NCBI GenBank assembly: GCA_035772735.1 | Contig: JASDFA010000001.1 | Coordinates: 56,621,001 to 56,685,000, forward strand | Direction: 5' to 3' | DNA: 64,000 nucleotides | DNA from: Datura wrightii | Lineage: Eukaryota; Streptophyta; Magnoliopsida; Solanales; Solanaceae | Shown here: piece after piece, positions 21,095 through 33,186 of the stretch | Layout of the letters: each line of letters begins with the position of its first letter | Numbering within the stretch: the stretch's first letter is position 1 | Notes under the pieces: model-generated | Seen by the model: the letters and a program-made list of their open reading frames with translations, nothing else | Databases searched by the model: none | Told to the model about the DNA's origin: nothing | Made by a program: the position numbers and the translations under genes

Positions 21095-23440
21095 AACCCC
21101 CATACTTGAATCATTTCTTGTGCTCAAGCAACACAATTCTTTACAGTTGAACAATAGGAATAATCATGTAATTCTACATGAGATTACGCGCAAGGGACCA
21201 CTACGACCCAAACAACCCAAAGATCGCTCACCAACTCAAAGGGAAAGAGAAGACTCAACACTTTATGCAAATGCTTCAAGAGATGACCTCAATCAATTGG
21301 CATAATTTCACATTTGATTCCTACATTCGAAACAAGGGGCATGGTTGATCACAACAAGCTTATATAGCATCTTAATTCATTAAAAGTTCACATATAAAAT
21401 TTCCCTTCAAGATCACTACATTCTTGTCTCAATCATATCTTTTGGCATGTGCGAGAATGTTCCACAAAGAGCTGATGCTACTCACATCGAGAGAGAATCC
21501 CATTTAATTATCAATCAATGCGTACTCAAGGTATTATACAATGAAACAAATACCCTCACTCTCACAAATAAATTCTTATGCACATAACTTGACCCATAGG
21601 CTTGCCTTTCATGTAGCTCGCCACCTAATGTAGAGTTACTACACTTAAAATCAATTAGTACATGGAGGTCATGATAAAGGCTAGGGGTAAAGGTAGAATG
21701 GCTTTTAAATTCTAGTAACTAGAACCTCCCTAATGCCCTTTTTGTGAATCATATTGCATATTTCATTTTCTTTTGAGATCACCCTCACCTTATCTCTCCT
21801 TGAACAATATTTTCACTTTTGAAACAAAATTCCTCCTTATCTCTCCTTAGTTATCACTCTTCATTTCATTTAAGCAAAAGGCAGCACCTTTCAACAATTT
21901 GATTCTTTTCACCCAAATAATTCATTCATTCTTTTTATAATGTGGTGCTAGCTCACATTGAAGTTCATATTATTTTTCTCATTTTTCTTTTTGCAACCCC
22001 CAAACTTAGGCTTTTGCCTCATCTTTCTCTTTTCTATTCCCAAACTTTTGGGACGTCAAAGATCATTTTTGCATTTCTTCTCACAACTAGTACTGTGGTG
22101 GATGGGTGCCAAAGAGGGATTACAAAAGGGGTAATAGGTTTGTAATGGGGTTTTCAAGGAAAAGGCCTAAGGGCTCAACATTGGCTAGTAGGATTCATTC
22201 TCAAGGAGGTCATATGGGTAAAGTAGCTATGAAAAGAAATCCTAAAATCATCTTCCAAGTGCAACCACATCTAGGATTTCGCATTGAGACCTACTAGGGC
22301 AAGTTACAGATAATCATTCATGCAAGAGAATTAAAATAAAACCTTTCCCATAGTGCATCACCTTCCAAGGAATTCACACCATTTTCATCACCACATCAAG
22401 ATTCATAAAACAAGATACCATGTGAATCAAGAAGACAAACAAAGGATGTGTAACTTATGACAAAAAAGTACTTAGTTTTTAAATTCAACTAGCCCTTTTC
22501 TTCTAAAAATTCATTTTTTAAACAGTCATACCATTTAAGAAATTTTTCTGGTGGTACTTCTCAGGATCCATGCAATCATTGACTAAAAAAACTTTAAACT
22601 TGGCATTTTCCCTTAAGAAAGTCGCCTCTCAATCCATAATTGAAAAATGCCACCCAGTTCAAGAATAAAAGAAAATCGCTCCTTGGAAAAGAATCATAGT
22701 ATAAAGAAAACCCTTAGAGTTTAATTTTTTCACTAACTTCTATAAACAAAAGGATATAATTGAGACTTGGGTCAAGAAATATTTGGCAACTGAACACAAA
22801 CCCAATTAATGACACTAACAACTTAAAAATAATTTTTCATTCATCATAGGCCCGACAAGGGCAGCAATCAACAACCAAAGCAACATAAAAAGAAATCAAA
22901 TCAACCCAAAAAGGCAATAAAATATCAACAACAAGCCCAACAAGGCCAAAACAATTCAATAATAACCACAAGAGAGAAAAAGAGAGCTCAACCCACCCCC
23001 AACTATAACAATACATTGTCCCTAATGTATGCATGAAAAACAGAAAGGGTGGTGGGAACTCCCTGAAGTGGCTACTCCTCATCATCAACATTGGCCTCTT
23101 CATCTGCATCATGGACCTCATCTCCCCAGGTCTCCACATCATCACCTAGGCCCTCAAAAAGTTCATCAATGGGGCCTCAAGCTATAGGTGGAGCAGCCAT
23201 GGCTACATCAAGTGCGCTCATGTCCAGATCTTCCCTTGGTGCCCGGCTTCTCAGCTCTTGTAATTTCACCACAAAGAGATGTCACTGCGCCCTCCACTAC
23301 ATGCACCAAAGAGCATAGCTTGGTAAAGCTATTGTATACATTCTTCGTCTCCTTTTTTAGTGTTGGGCAATAAAGGCCAGGAGATTTTGAGCCAGCATTT
23401 GGAGTTAGCTCTCGTGAGAATGTGTCATCACCACAAGAAT
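21095..23440 (-). other. T1 3' non-coding region
   Basis: 2.3 kb without coding potential, collinear with 28407-30200. A shared landmark is TTCCCTTAAGAAAGTCG (near 22610; near 29990 as TTCCTTAAGAAAGTCG), followed by a CCACCCAGT segment. Small + and - ORFs here are not shared between the copies. Confidence 0.55.
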
Positions 23441-24502
23441 TTAAACTCCGCTTAGGAAAGAGGATGTGGGCGGAGGTGAAGGCCCTCGAAATGGTGCTTC
23501 CCCAGATGCATGACCCAATGTCTTAGGGTGTGGAATATTAAGGTCTGGAGCAATGGAGGTCTCTTCTATGTCATGGGAGGTGGAGCCTTCAGGAGCCTCA
23601 AAAGCTTGTAACCTTTTTCTCTTCACCTTGGGTGCCTCAGCATCCTGTTTTCTCTCCACATTGATTACATCGGTGGAAGAGCTAGGAGACTCATCAAGGA
23701 ATAGTGGCATCCCTGCCTTAAGGCACAACTGAGAAATAAGTACCACATATGGCATCAATGTTCCCTGCTGCATGGCCTTTCTGTTCATTTGGTTGTCCAT
23801 GATCTCCCCAAAGTTGATGCGCACCCCTGTCATGATACAGGCGATGAGTATAGCAGCCTCCAAGTTGACTCTCTGTTCATTCTTTGATGGCATAATCAAC
23901 CACAGTTTTGTTCCAAACATGAGGTCACCTCGAAATCTCCCCACCCATGGAGGCCCATAATGGCTAACCATTGGAATTGATTGGAGCTATCCAACTGAAG
24001 TAATTTTCTTTGTCGGCCACTCTATCTACATACTCAGTTCCTAGATCAATCTCATCTACCCAGAACAATGCATTGATGGCGGCTAGAGTAATATCTATCT
24101 CCACGCCCCTAATCCCGACTGAGGGAAGGCGGGGAAACTTATCAATCTTTTCTTTATGCTTCATAGCCTGTTGTTGTGCCTGGTATGATACATAAACTTT
24201 AGGCACCAAGTTAGTGTAGTAATTTGGATGAGGCTCAGCATATATGCGCCATTGATGTTGGTTGAATTGGGCAATGATACTGGGGAACTCATTTCTAAGG
24301 CCCACCAAATCAAATCTTTTTTCAATTGTTATTGATCTACCTTTATAGATGGCCTACTGTGCCTTCATGTTGGGCACATAAAAAATGATTTTCTTCCTAG
24401 TGTTGGTGGGGGTTAGGTTTGCCTTAGCCCTCCCTTTGATCTTTCTTTTTGAAGTGGAGGGTGCCTTGCCCTTGTCTGATTGCCTGGATAAAGTCATAAT
24501 TC
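23441..24502 (-). pseudogene. PF20167-type accessory ORF of T1
   Basis: ATG at 24502 gives MTLSRQSDKGKAPSTSKRK, a basic N-terminus of about 40 residues. Next come FYVPNMKAQ-stop, RFDLVGLRNEFPSIIAQFNQ, NLVPKVYVSY, LPSVGIRGVEIDIT and, in another frame, NEQRVNLEAAILIACIM and GVRINFGEIM, then AGMPLFLDES. An acidic/proline-rich tail ends at 23441 (FLSGV). The NEQRVNLE...CIM block is the most typical part of the family. One stop and one frameshift (about 23970) separate it into two long frames. The role is unknown; plant literature describes such extra ORFs between pol and the 3' LTR. Confidence 0.72.
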
Positions 24503-25998
24503 TGCAAAGCCATGTTAGTGCTTTGGTATTTTCCTTAATTGACAGAGAAAGCAAAAGCTATCCTAATCCAAGGAACAAAATTCTAAGGATTGAATAACAA
24601 ATAATTTGCAGGATCAAAATCAAGTGCTGGTGGTACCAATGGTCCAACGGTGAAATGCAGGTGGAGAACCATGAGTCGCCGCTAAGACGTCAATCTCGGC
24701 AAAAAATTGGGTAAAATTTGCTATGTTCTGATGCCTCACCAGTGTTTCGCCAGTCTCCAGCCATAACACACAAGTGAAATGCAGGTTTTGGGTAGTGTCC
24801 TGAAGCCTTGTACCCATACCTATGTTTTAGCCGGCGTTTCGCCGGGCCTGACTAGCAGTTCGCTGTTGGACGCCGCTTAGTGATTTTCACTCCCACTCAG
24901 CTAATAGAATCCCCTCAAATTCATGACTCACTCACTTACTTCACATTATGATTTATTCACTCAAGCAGCACAACAAAGATAAAAATGATGATTTTCCCTT
25001 AAGAAAGATTTCATTCTATCTATCATCGGGCAAATCATGCAATATAAGCACACGGGGTTACTCAGACTTCACCCCCAACTATTATGGCAAGCACACAAGT
25101 TCAATAGAAAATTTCCAAAATAACTAACTACCCCAACATTGTTCAAGTATTCAAACCCCCAATATACCCACATAATAAAAATCATTCAAACAAGAAACTC
25201 ACAAAATGGAAAATAGGGAAATGGGTATTAAAAATATTAGATGCAGCATGCTTCATTGTTTTTATTCATATTTTAAACAACAGCAATCTTAAAGCAATGT
25301 AAGAGCTCATGAACACATACCAATATGATAATTGAGAAGAAGTAAAGAGATTGAATCTTTGTGCTTGACCAACAATGGTATCTTCAAAATGAAAATTACT
25401 TTTTCTTTTCTTTGCTTAGTGAGAGTTGTGTAAGGTACTAGTGAGCAGAAGAGAATGAGGATGGGGGTTTATAGGTTCAAGAGAAGGAGTATGATTGGGT
25501 GGTGAAAAGGTGGGTGTTAATGGTGGATTTAATGGAGGGAAGTTGGGAAAGTGGAAAGTGTTGTGGTTAGGTGAAAAGGTGGAGAGAGAGAGAGAGTGTG
25601 TGTTCGAAAGGTAAAAGGGTGTTCTAACCGAATTTGTTCTTTATTTGTAAAGTGCTGCCGGTTGGGTTGGTCAATGGGTTGATCAAGATTCATAATACAA
25701 TTACTTACTTCCACCCGCGCTAGACCTGCGACCGCTGTTGAGTACCGGTATTTTTTTGGTTCAAGCATAGGTGAACTCTTATATGCCCAGTTCACTGGTT
25801 TATGATTACAATGAACGGTGTTTCATGGATCATCTTATGCATTTCGCTGGTGATTCACAACTTACCCTTTTATTTTTGGATTCCCTCTAGGTGTATTGGT
25901 TCACACCTGCGTTAGACTGGTGTGCCACGTGATGCAACCGACATTTCGCCGGTGGAACACCGACTTCCTCTCTTTTTTATCCCACTTCTACTTTTCTC
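24503..25998 (-). promoter_or_regulatory. Promoter-like region ahead of the accessory ORF
   Basis: Non-coding. Read on the - strand it has a CCGGCG/CACCG palindrome cluster (about 25970-25690), a purine/pyrimidine-skewed stretch with (CT)n at 25580-25600, TATAAA at 25473-25468, then a leader of about 0.95 kb to ATG 24502. A second CGCCGG cluster lies at 24880-24625. The order palindrome cluster, TATA, leader resembles that of the LTRs. An internal promoter is inferred, not shown. Confidence 0.4.
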
Positions 25999-26845
25999 AT
26001 GCGACAGAGCAGCGAGTTGCGCATGAGCACTAGTGTTTTGCAGATCTATCGCAGTGGCTTCCTTTTTTCCCTTCTCCTTGTTTCTCATCCAATCATCCTA
26101 CAAAAACACAATCAACAAAGTATCAAGGCATCAAAACATAAAAACACTTGGGTTGCCTCCCAAGAAGTGCCTTATTTAACGTCGTGGCACAATGGATACC
26201 TCCTCAATTGTCAATTTTTCAGAGGTTCATCCTCCAAATTAGCCTCATCAACACAAATTTCATCATGCTCTCCTTCACCATTGAAGACCCCTATCACCTT
26301 TCATTTATCCGGGGGCTTGGTGGTTCGACATATATTAAAGGCGACTTCATCTCCACCTACTCTGAAATTTAACTCCCCTATCTCCATGTGCACCAGTTCT
26401 CTTCCCGTGGCTAGTAATGGGCACCCCAAAATGATTGGCACCTCAACATCCATTTCACAATCCAATAGCACAAAATCGGCTGGAAAGATGAACTTGTCCA
26501 CTCGGACCAAAACAATTGATAGACATGTCCGCCATCAAGAGCCTCATAGTAGTAGGCTTGGGATTTCCCTCACCTAGCTTCTTAAAAATGACATGAGGCA
26601 TGAAGTTAATTCTCGCACTAATGTCACACAAAGCCTTTTGAAAACACACGGCCTAATGTTGCAGGGGATAGTGAAGGCTCTAGGATCCTCTCTTTTGGGA
26701 GCAAGATTGCTCGCCACCATTGCGCTGCAATGGTGTGTTATTTCCCTCACACTATCATCAACCACCTTTTTTTTCTTCAGCGATTCTTTCATGAATTTCA
26801 CATAGTCCGACATTTGGATAAATGCATTGATAACTTCCAACATAC
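25999..26845 (-). pseudogene. Tat/Athila gag-pro fragment (retropepsin)
   Basis: The - strand reads LEVINAFIQMSDYVKFMKESL, an EDPRAFTIPCNI-like piece, ALCDISARINFMPHVIFKKL, PTTMRLLMADMSI, VRVDKFIFPADFVLLD and VEVPIILGCPLLATGR. This is the characteristic Tat/Athila protease block: CDLGASIN reads CDISARIN, so the catalytic Asp is kept and the Gly is Ser, and ILGRPFLATG reads ILGCPLLATG. Two frame changes occur (about 26640 and 26510). It starts mid-protein exactly where the LTR ends, with no primer site or gag N-terminus, and has no reverse transcriptase downstream. Confidence 0.78.
26135..26190 (-). other. Conserved post-ORF segment of Tat/Athila elements
   Basis: On the - strand the words GACGTTAAATAAGGCACTT and CTTGGGAGGCAACCCAAG occur just after the gag-pro frame. 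I recall this segment as very abundant after Tat/Athila ORFs in plants. The second word is a perfect hairpin arm pair (TTGGG/CCCAA). Confidence 0.55.
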
Positions 26846-28406
26846 ACTCTTCTATACGAAAGAATGTACACGGTCATTATCAAAACAAATATACCCGCCG
26901 AGTGTCGGGGTCGAATCCCATAGGGAATTGAGTCGATAATCTAAGAGTTGTAAACTAATTCAAACTAGAAATCATCATTGTTCAATATTTGAAAATTAAA
27001 TTGGGGGAAAAAAGGAAAACTCTATTAAATTCTAATTTAAAACTAAGTGGGGGGAATTCCAATTGTTGTATTCTCAAGTGAATTGGCTTTGGGGTGTCCT
27101 ATGCGTGGTCTAACAACTAGCATGGGATTACTTCATTCTTCTTGGATTCAAACTCAACTTAAATAGATGTGGATAAATCACATTATCTTGTTTCTCAACC
27201 ACAAGAATGTTTATGCCTTGGGTTTTCTCAAACTCCAAGGCAAAATCAATTTATCAACCATACGAGCTTGAGGAATGATCAACTATCTCTAGCATAGACC
27301 CTTTATTGGAGTGAAATGTGGGTGTTGACTATCTCTAGCTCAACCCACACATCCACACTCCAAATTCTCCTTCTCGTCTTCTCACCCATTTCTCACTTTT
27401 CTCTCTCAAGCAAAAGTAAAAAAGTAAGGCAAAATTCATGTTTGCAACCATCAATTATTTTACAATTAAAACTTTAGAAAAGACAATAGATCTAAGCTTT
27501 TAATAAGAATCTATGAGAAAATCATAAGCACCCATTCATAATTACAAAACCACCAAGCACACACCCCTAACTAGCAAGTTAGATTTATATATTTTAGAGA
27601 TAGAGAGAAGATACCAGGAGAACTTTTCTCAACATTCATAACACGATTTATCAACTTGCTTCACAAGATTTGCATGAATGGTGGAATTGCCCCCCCCCCC
27701 CCCCAGGGGGGAGGTATTCCTCAAGAAGAACTTTCTATACTATATTTCTATGTTGAGAGAAATTTACAGAAATTCTATGAATTAGTTCATGAATGAATGA
27801 GTGGTGTACAATGAGAGTGATAAAAATATCTGTACATTCATGTGTACCACTTCCAACGAGTGCATTTGGGGCTTCAAGAGGCTTTGAGAATCTTTCCGGA
27901 TGTTTTTACCCCTCCTTGGTTGGCCTCACGTGTGAAGCACCGATGTTTCACCGGTGCCAATCCGTGGAGCACCGATTACTCACCGAAGGAAAATAGTGGA
28001 GGAGCAGTGAGAACCGCCGACTCACCGGCAGTTGACTAGTGTTAGACCGGGGATTTGTCGGTGGCAGACTGCCAAATGTTGGTGGGAGCTGTTTTGAGGC
28101 ATTGGATCTTGCGTTTCACCCATGTTTCACACTTCCGGATCAACATTTAGCCAGTTCAAAGCATGTCCTTAACACCTCTTTTTGAGTTCAAATCTCTCAT
28201 ATTCTTTTTATCCTTTCCTTCAAATGCCAACTCATTAAATCATCTCGAATTTCATGCGTTTTTTGCTTGATTTCATGCTTCTATACTCAAGTTAAGTACC
28301 TACAAAGATCAAAGAGAAAGGGAACAAATTCCATCTAAATGACTTGAAAACTAAACAAAAACTCATGTTTAAGAGCCTAATGAGTTGGTAAATTACAAAC
28401 TCGTCA
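26846..28406 (-). repeat. T-type LTR (1.56 kb)
   Basis: On the - strand it begins TGACGAGTTTGTAATTTACC after TTTTGGGGTT, and its tail has the complement of GTCGAATCCCATAGGGAATTG (26910-26930). C15 homopolymer at 27699-27713. A CACCG/CCGGTG cluster spans 27930-28150. It is preceded by 3' non-coding sequence of the same family and followed directly by gag-pro coding sequence. Confidence 0.65.
27930..28150 (-). promoter_or_regulatory. CACCG/CCGGTG palindrome cluster in T-type LTR
   Basis: Contains AGCACCGATGTTTCACCGGT, GGAGCACCGATTACTCACCG, CCGCCGACTCACCGGCAG and ACCGGGGATTTGTCGGTGG in 220 bp, at the same LTR position as 20690-20925. Confidence 0.5.
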
Positions 28407-30627
28407 AACCCCAAAACATGAGCCATTGCTTGTCCTCAAGGAATGCAATTCTTTATCGTTGAGCAAATGAAACCACATGTTATATAGGAGTGCGCATCAA
28501 GGATCAAGCAAGGCATTCCTTCACAAGAAGATTTTGATAAAGCTAAGAGCATTATGAGAGTTTCACACATAACCATCGAACCTCAAGACAATCAAAAAAT
28601 TATACACCGACTCAAGAAAAAGAAAAGATTCAAACCATGTTACACAAGCTTCAATAGGTGACCACAATCATTAAGCATATCTTGCATGCATTCATTTCAT
28701 ATAACAAGGGGCATAGCCCATCAAAACAAGTTCAAGGAGCCATATCAAGTCATTGACAATTCACATTCAAAGTTTTCCTTAAAGTTTGCTATATGCTTGT
28801 CTCAATTACACCTTTCACTTTGAACAAATTGAAGCATGTACCCCAAGGAAGTGATGCCACTCACAACAGCAGAGAATCCTATACATTTTAAGCATTTCAC
28901 ACAAAGATATTATTAGATAAGGCAAATACGCTCGCTCTCACAAAGAAATTCAAGTGCATGCAAATTGATCCATAGGCTTGCCCTTTGTCTAAATCGCAAC
29001 TAATGTAGAGTTGCTACATTCAAAATCACCAAGGACTTGTGCATTCTCATTAAGGCTAGGAGTATGGGTAGGACAAATGTTTAGCTCTGGTGACTAAAAC
29101 CTCCCTAATGCCTTTTCTAATCACTTGCAACATGCCATCACATTATTTTAAATCACCTCTACTTATCTCTCCTCTTTTATCATTTTCATCTTTTATTTAT
29201 CAAGAGCCACCCTTATAACACCTTTGGATTCCATCATTACCCTCATCTAAGCAAGAGGTAGCACCATTAATCAATTCTTTTCTTATAATGAGTAGAGATT
29301 TTCAACCAACCAATTCGCTCACTACCTTGGGTGCTACCTTAGCTTGAAGCTCACATTTTTTTCCTTTTTTCAAACCCCTAATCTTAGGCTTTTTGCCTCA
29401 TTTCAATTCATTTCTTTAACTCTCCCCATCTTTTGGGCTTTAAGTCCCATTTTTCATTCTTTCATCACTAGAAATTAGGGAGGATGGGTGCCAAAGAAGA
29501 AGATTAAGAAGGGTCATTAGGCTTGTAATGTGGTTTCCAAAAAGAGGTCTAAGGCTCAAGCATTGGCTATCAAAGATTGATGTTCAAGGAAGTCATTTTG
29601 GGTGAAGTAACTATCGATGGAAAGCCTCAGGTCATTTTCTAAGTATAGCTTCATCTAAACTTTTGCTTTGAATCACACTAGGGGAAAGTTCTAGATAATC
29701 ATGCATATACAAGAATTAAGCTAAAGGACTCACCATACAAGACATCACAATCCAAGGAGTTCACACACTTACTACATCACATTAAGAGTATAACTTTCGA
29801 CAAGCTAGTTTACGAATCAAAAAGCCAAGCGAGCAATGTATAACTCATGAAAAGAGAGTGCTCATTTTCACATTTAAATGCGCCCGTTTTCTTTTCAAAA
29901 CTCATGCACAATGCCATGCAAGAAATGTTGGTGGTACCTCTTCAAACAAGTACACAAAAGACTCAACATGACTCTAGACTTGACATTTTTCCTTAAGAAA
30001 GTCGTCTTTCAATCCATCATTGGAAAATGTCACCCAGTCCAACACAAAATAAGATGAGAAAAATTTTCTCCTTGGAAAAGAACCGCAGTATTAAGAAAAC
30101 CCTTGGAGTTATTCATAGACTACTATCTATAAAAGCAATGCTAATTAGCAAGTAATGACGATCGCTACCCAATCTATCATAGGGTCATATCGTACATCAC
30201 TCACAAGGGGATTACTCAGACTTCACCCCCTCCCCCAACAAAATGTCAAAACAACAAAATAAATAAAATAAAAACATAAAAAAGCATTGTCTTTGACGCA
30301 CAAAGTCGCACACAATAAGGGAGGAGTGGGTGCAATAACTCCCTAGTATGATCGAGGCGTTTGCGTTGAAATTTTTGCATTTCATGTACTCTGGTTATAA
30401 CCTATGCCATACCTGCGCTTCATGTCTTTCGACCTACGTTTCGCATGTCTAAAGCCAATTTCTCAATTTGGATCCTTCCACTTATAATCACATTCCACAC
30501 CTTATTCATCCTTGCAACACTCATAGACAACACCAACGTGAAGTTAAAAAAGAAGTAAAACAAACAAGATACAAAACAAGATGCAAAACAAGTTTGAATT
30601 AGTAAATACCTAATGTATATCACAACT
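28407..30627 (-). other. 3' non-coding region of a second T-type copy
   Basis: Collinear with 21095-22800 (shared landmarks near 28425, 29520 and 29990), then continuing to a segment near 30190-30230 (GGGATTACTCAGACTTCACC) that is also found near 25055. No accessory ORF remains. It ends at the LTR of the G element. Confidence 0.55.
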
Positions 30628-32941
30628 TGTTCACAACCCGAACAGAGGCCCGGACGTTAACATGGGACAAGGGACCTCGAGAGACCCCAAGTCGACCCAT
30701 GGAATAAGCATACAACTAGCTCACTCATTACACTGAAGAAAACATGAATATAATCTCAGTGGATTTCTAATTCAACATCACATAAGAATAGGATCCAAAA
30801 CTGCACATACATAAATGTGAAAGCCTCTAATCTAGACGAGTTGATGGGACAAGACCCCAACTAACTCAACAATACTGAAATTGGAAATACATAAAGGAAA
30901 TGATAGTCTAGTACTCAAAGGATGAGGACTCACAAGTCCGAGAAGATACAAACTCCGGAAAGCTGTCCAAGAACGGGGCTGAAGCTACGAGACGGGTCCT
31001 ATATCATGAAATGATATAGCATAGGAAGTATGTGGTCAGTATGTTGAAGGTACCGAGTATGTAAGGTAAGTAAAACTGTTTAAGTAAAGTAAATCATTTA
31101 AAACATTTCATAACATATCATAATCTTCAAGTATAAGAAAAGGGCTACATGCATTCCTTCTGAAATCGTAATCTTATCATACATAACCAGGCATAGCTTT
31201 ATAACTTCTTGAATGACTCAAATGAGTCATAGCTGAAACATAACATTTAGATTAAAGCTGAACAATGAGTCAAACCTTTCTTTTAGAACATGCATACAAA
31301 AGATAACTTCCATAAGTAGCGAATATGCAAATCTGAATAGTATAGACAGTGGGAGACTCGTCACTTAACTGACATACCATGATAGAGCATACGTAGTCCC
31401 AACTATCACACTCAAGTGCGTAGGGCCATCCATAACCTTACCAGGGCGATGGACGATACCATGATATCAATATCAAGCTCAAGAGCCAATCGAGCTGGGG
31501 ATAGCTCACAAGGGAGGTCCCAATATTATAATAGTATCAACCTACGTTGGCGCGTAGTTCTAGGGCATAAGGTGATCGACCTTTAACTCGCTCAGTGCTA
31601 GACTCTTCTCCCAAAAACATGCAATGCTCTACATCATATATAAAGAAGCTCAACATTGTCTTTTGACAAAGCTCAATAATGAAATACGTCTCAATTATGA
31701 ACTTATGCATCTGAGAAGCTTTATTTTGAAACATAACACAAGCTCAAGTATAAGTAGGAGCATCTACTCCAAATCATATGGTAACCTATATGTAGGAATA
31801 TTTAACTCAACATACCACAAGCTAGAAATTATGAAATTTGGGAGATTTCGCTCCAAACAATGTGGTAAGCTTATTTCAGGAAAATTATCATTTTAAATCA
31901 ACATGTGGTTATTGCCCAAGGCTTTATCATACTTGGATGTACTCAATTCATTTTGAAAATAACTTCATAATCATGGGTTGATTAAGAAACATTCCTTTCA
32001 TCATCATCATACATTCATCACCATTCACCTCTTTTATGAACTTCTTATCCATGGACATTTAAATTTCATAACTTAGAAAATATGATTTGTATTGAAAACA
32101 ATTTAAAATCTTCCCAAGCTTCACAATTCATCAACATAATAGAATCTAATCACGCCCATGTATATAGATTGAAGAATTATGCAATTGTGTAAAAATCACA
32201 TACTTAATCATAGGAGATTATCATGATTTTGTAGAAATTGGGCATGGGTGTGGAAGGAGACACCACTCATAACCTTACATACTTGGGAGCGAAAATTTTA
32301 ACACTTCTCTAATTGCCCAAGATGAGATTCCAATGGAAACCTTCAAAACTTGCTCTAAATCCTTCCTTCAAGCTCTCAAGTTTGTATGCATGGACTGAAC
32401 TAGCTTATAATAGGTCTTCCCCTCTTAAAACCCTGTAAAACGAGCCTTGAACGACGTAGTATAGGTGTTAGGAACATAGGAATTACCAAAAGAGCCATAT
32501 TGAATTCGCAGGAAAACACTTCAAGGTGGTCCTAACGGACGACCAGACGGATCGTCACTGGGGGGAACGACTCGTCATGTTACTCGTTGAGTCCACTTCC
32601 TGCCTAGACTTCTAGGCTCGTAAAGACTAACCAAATGACTCGTTACCAGACCAATTGAGTCGTGGTCAGCTTCTATCAAGTAAACTGGTGACCTCTTAAA
32701 TTTATTCTTCACCTTCACCCCACGGCTGACTTGACGACTCGTGGTGATTAACCACGAGTTGTTCCCACGCCCGTGGGGACCCCTACACTTCTATTCCTCC
32801 AGGCCTCCCCACGAGTCACCTGACGACTCGTGGGATATTCCCACTAGTTGACCAACGACTCGTTCTGCAATTGAAGCACAAATTTCCAATTTTTCCCCGT
32901 TTCAATCCCGGGTCCGATCCTTGGGTTCCCGATGTATAACA
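30628..32941 (-). repeat. G 3' LTR (2.31 kb)
   Basis: On the - strand it starts TGTTATACATCGGGAACCC after the polypurine tract and ends ...GGGTTGTGAACA. Homologous to 50258-52760, sharing for instance CAAGTCGACCCATGG (30690-30704; near 50318) and the AACATTGTC/GACAAAGCTC segment. An ACGACTCGT cluster is at 32520-32870. Confidence 0.75.
32520..32870 (-). promoter_or_regulatory. ACGACTCGT palindrome cluster in G 3' LTR
   Basis: Exact ACGACTCGT at 32567-32575, 32734-32742, 32823-32831 and 32855-32863, plus many one-mismatch forms (ACGAGTCAC, ACGAGTTGT, TGACTCGTT). It occupies the first ~70-420 bp of the LTR, upstream of a TATTATAAG-like box (near 32412 on the - strand). Confidence 0.6.
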
Positions 32942-32956
32942 ATATCTCCCCCTTGG
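32942..32956 (-). promoter_or_regulatory. Polypurine tract of G
   Basis: CCAAGGGGGAGATAT on the - strand, adjacent to the LTR start. The 3' UTR continues to 33186. Confidence 0.75.
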
Positions 32957-33186
32957 GAACATTCTTCCTCAAATGTTAGAAACACACAGAAACTCAGAAT
33001 CATTCAACCATCATATGCAAACACTGATCATTTAAACCGATAACTGGCGAAATGACTACCTTCGAAAGAAACTACATAGTTGAACCAAATTCAGACATCA
33101 CATGCATCTATTGAAACGTAAATCAAACTTGCACACATGAACTGAACATGGAAACTGATTAGAGAGTTAGGGAAAAAATTGATACC

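Larger units (their letters stand above)
19690..28406 (-). mobile_element. T1: non-autonomous Tat/Athila-type element
   Basis: Read on the - strand: LTR (28406 to about 26846), gag-pro fragment, conserved post-ORF segment, promoter-like region, PF20167 ORF, long 3' non-coding region, LTR (21094 to about 19690). No reverse transcriptase, RNase H or integrase lies between the LTRs, so the element depends on others if it ever moved. The two LTRs are clearly homologous but much diverged by eye. The lower boundary is approximate. Confidence 0.65.

Noticed and set aside
25999..26577. 192-residue + strand ORF
   Set aside because: It is antisense to the Tat/Athila protease, whose - strand translation has clear family motifs. 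The + strand protein resembles nothing I recognise.
30420..30623. 67-residue - strand ORF with a hydrophobic stretch
   Set aside because: It lies in the T-type 3' non-coding region next to an LTR, is not shared with the collinear copy, and its hydrophobicity reflects T-rich sequence.
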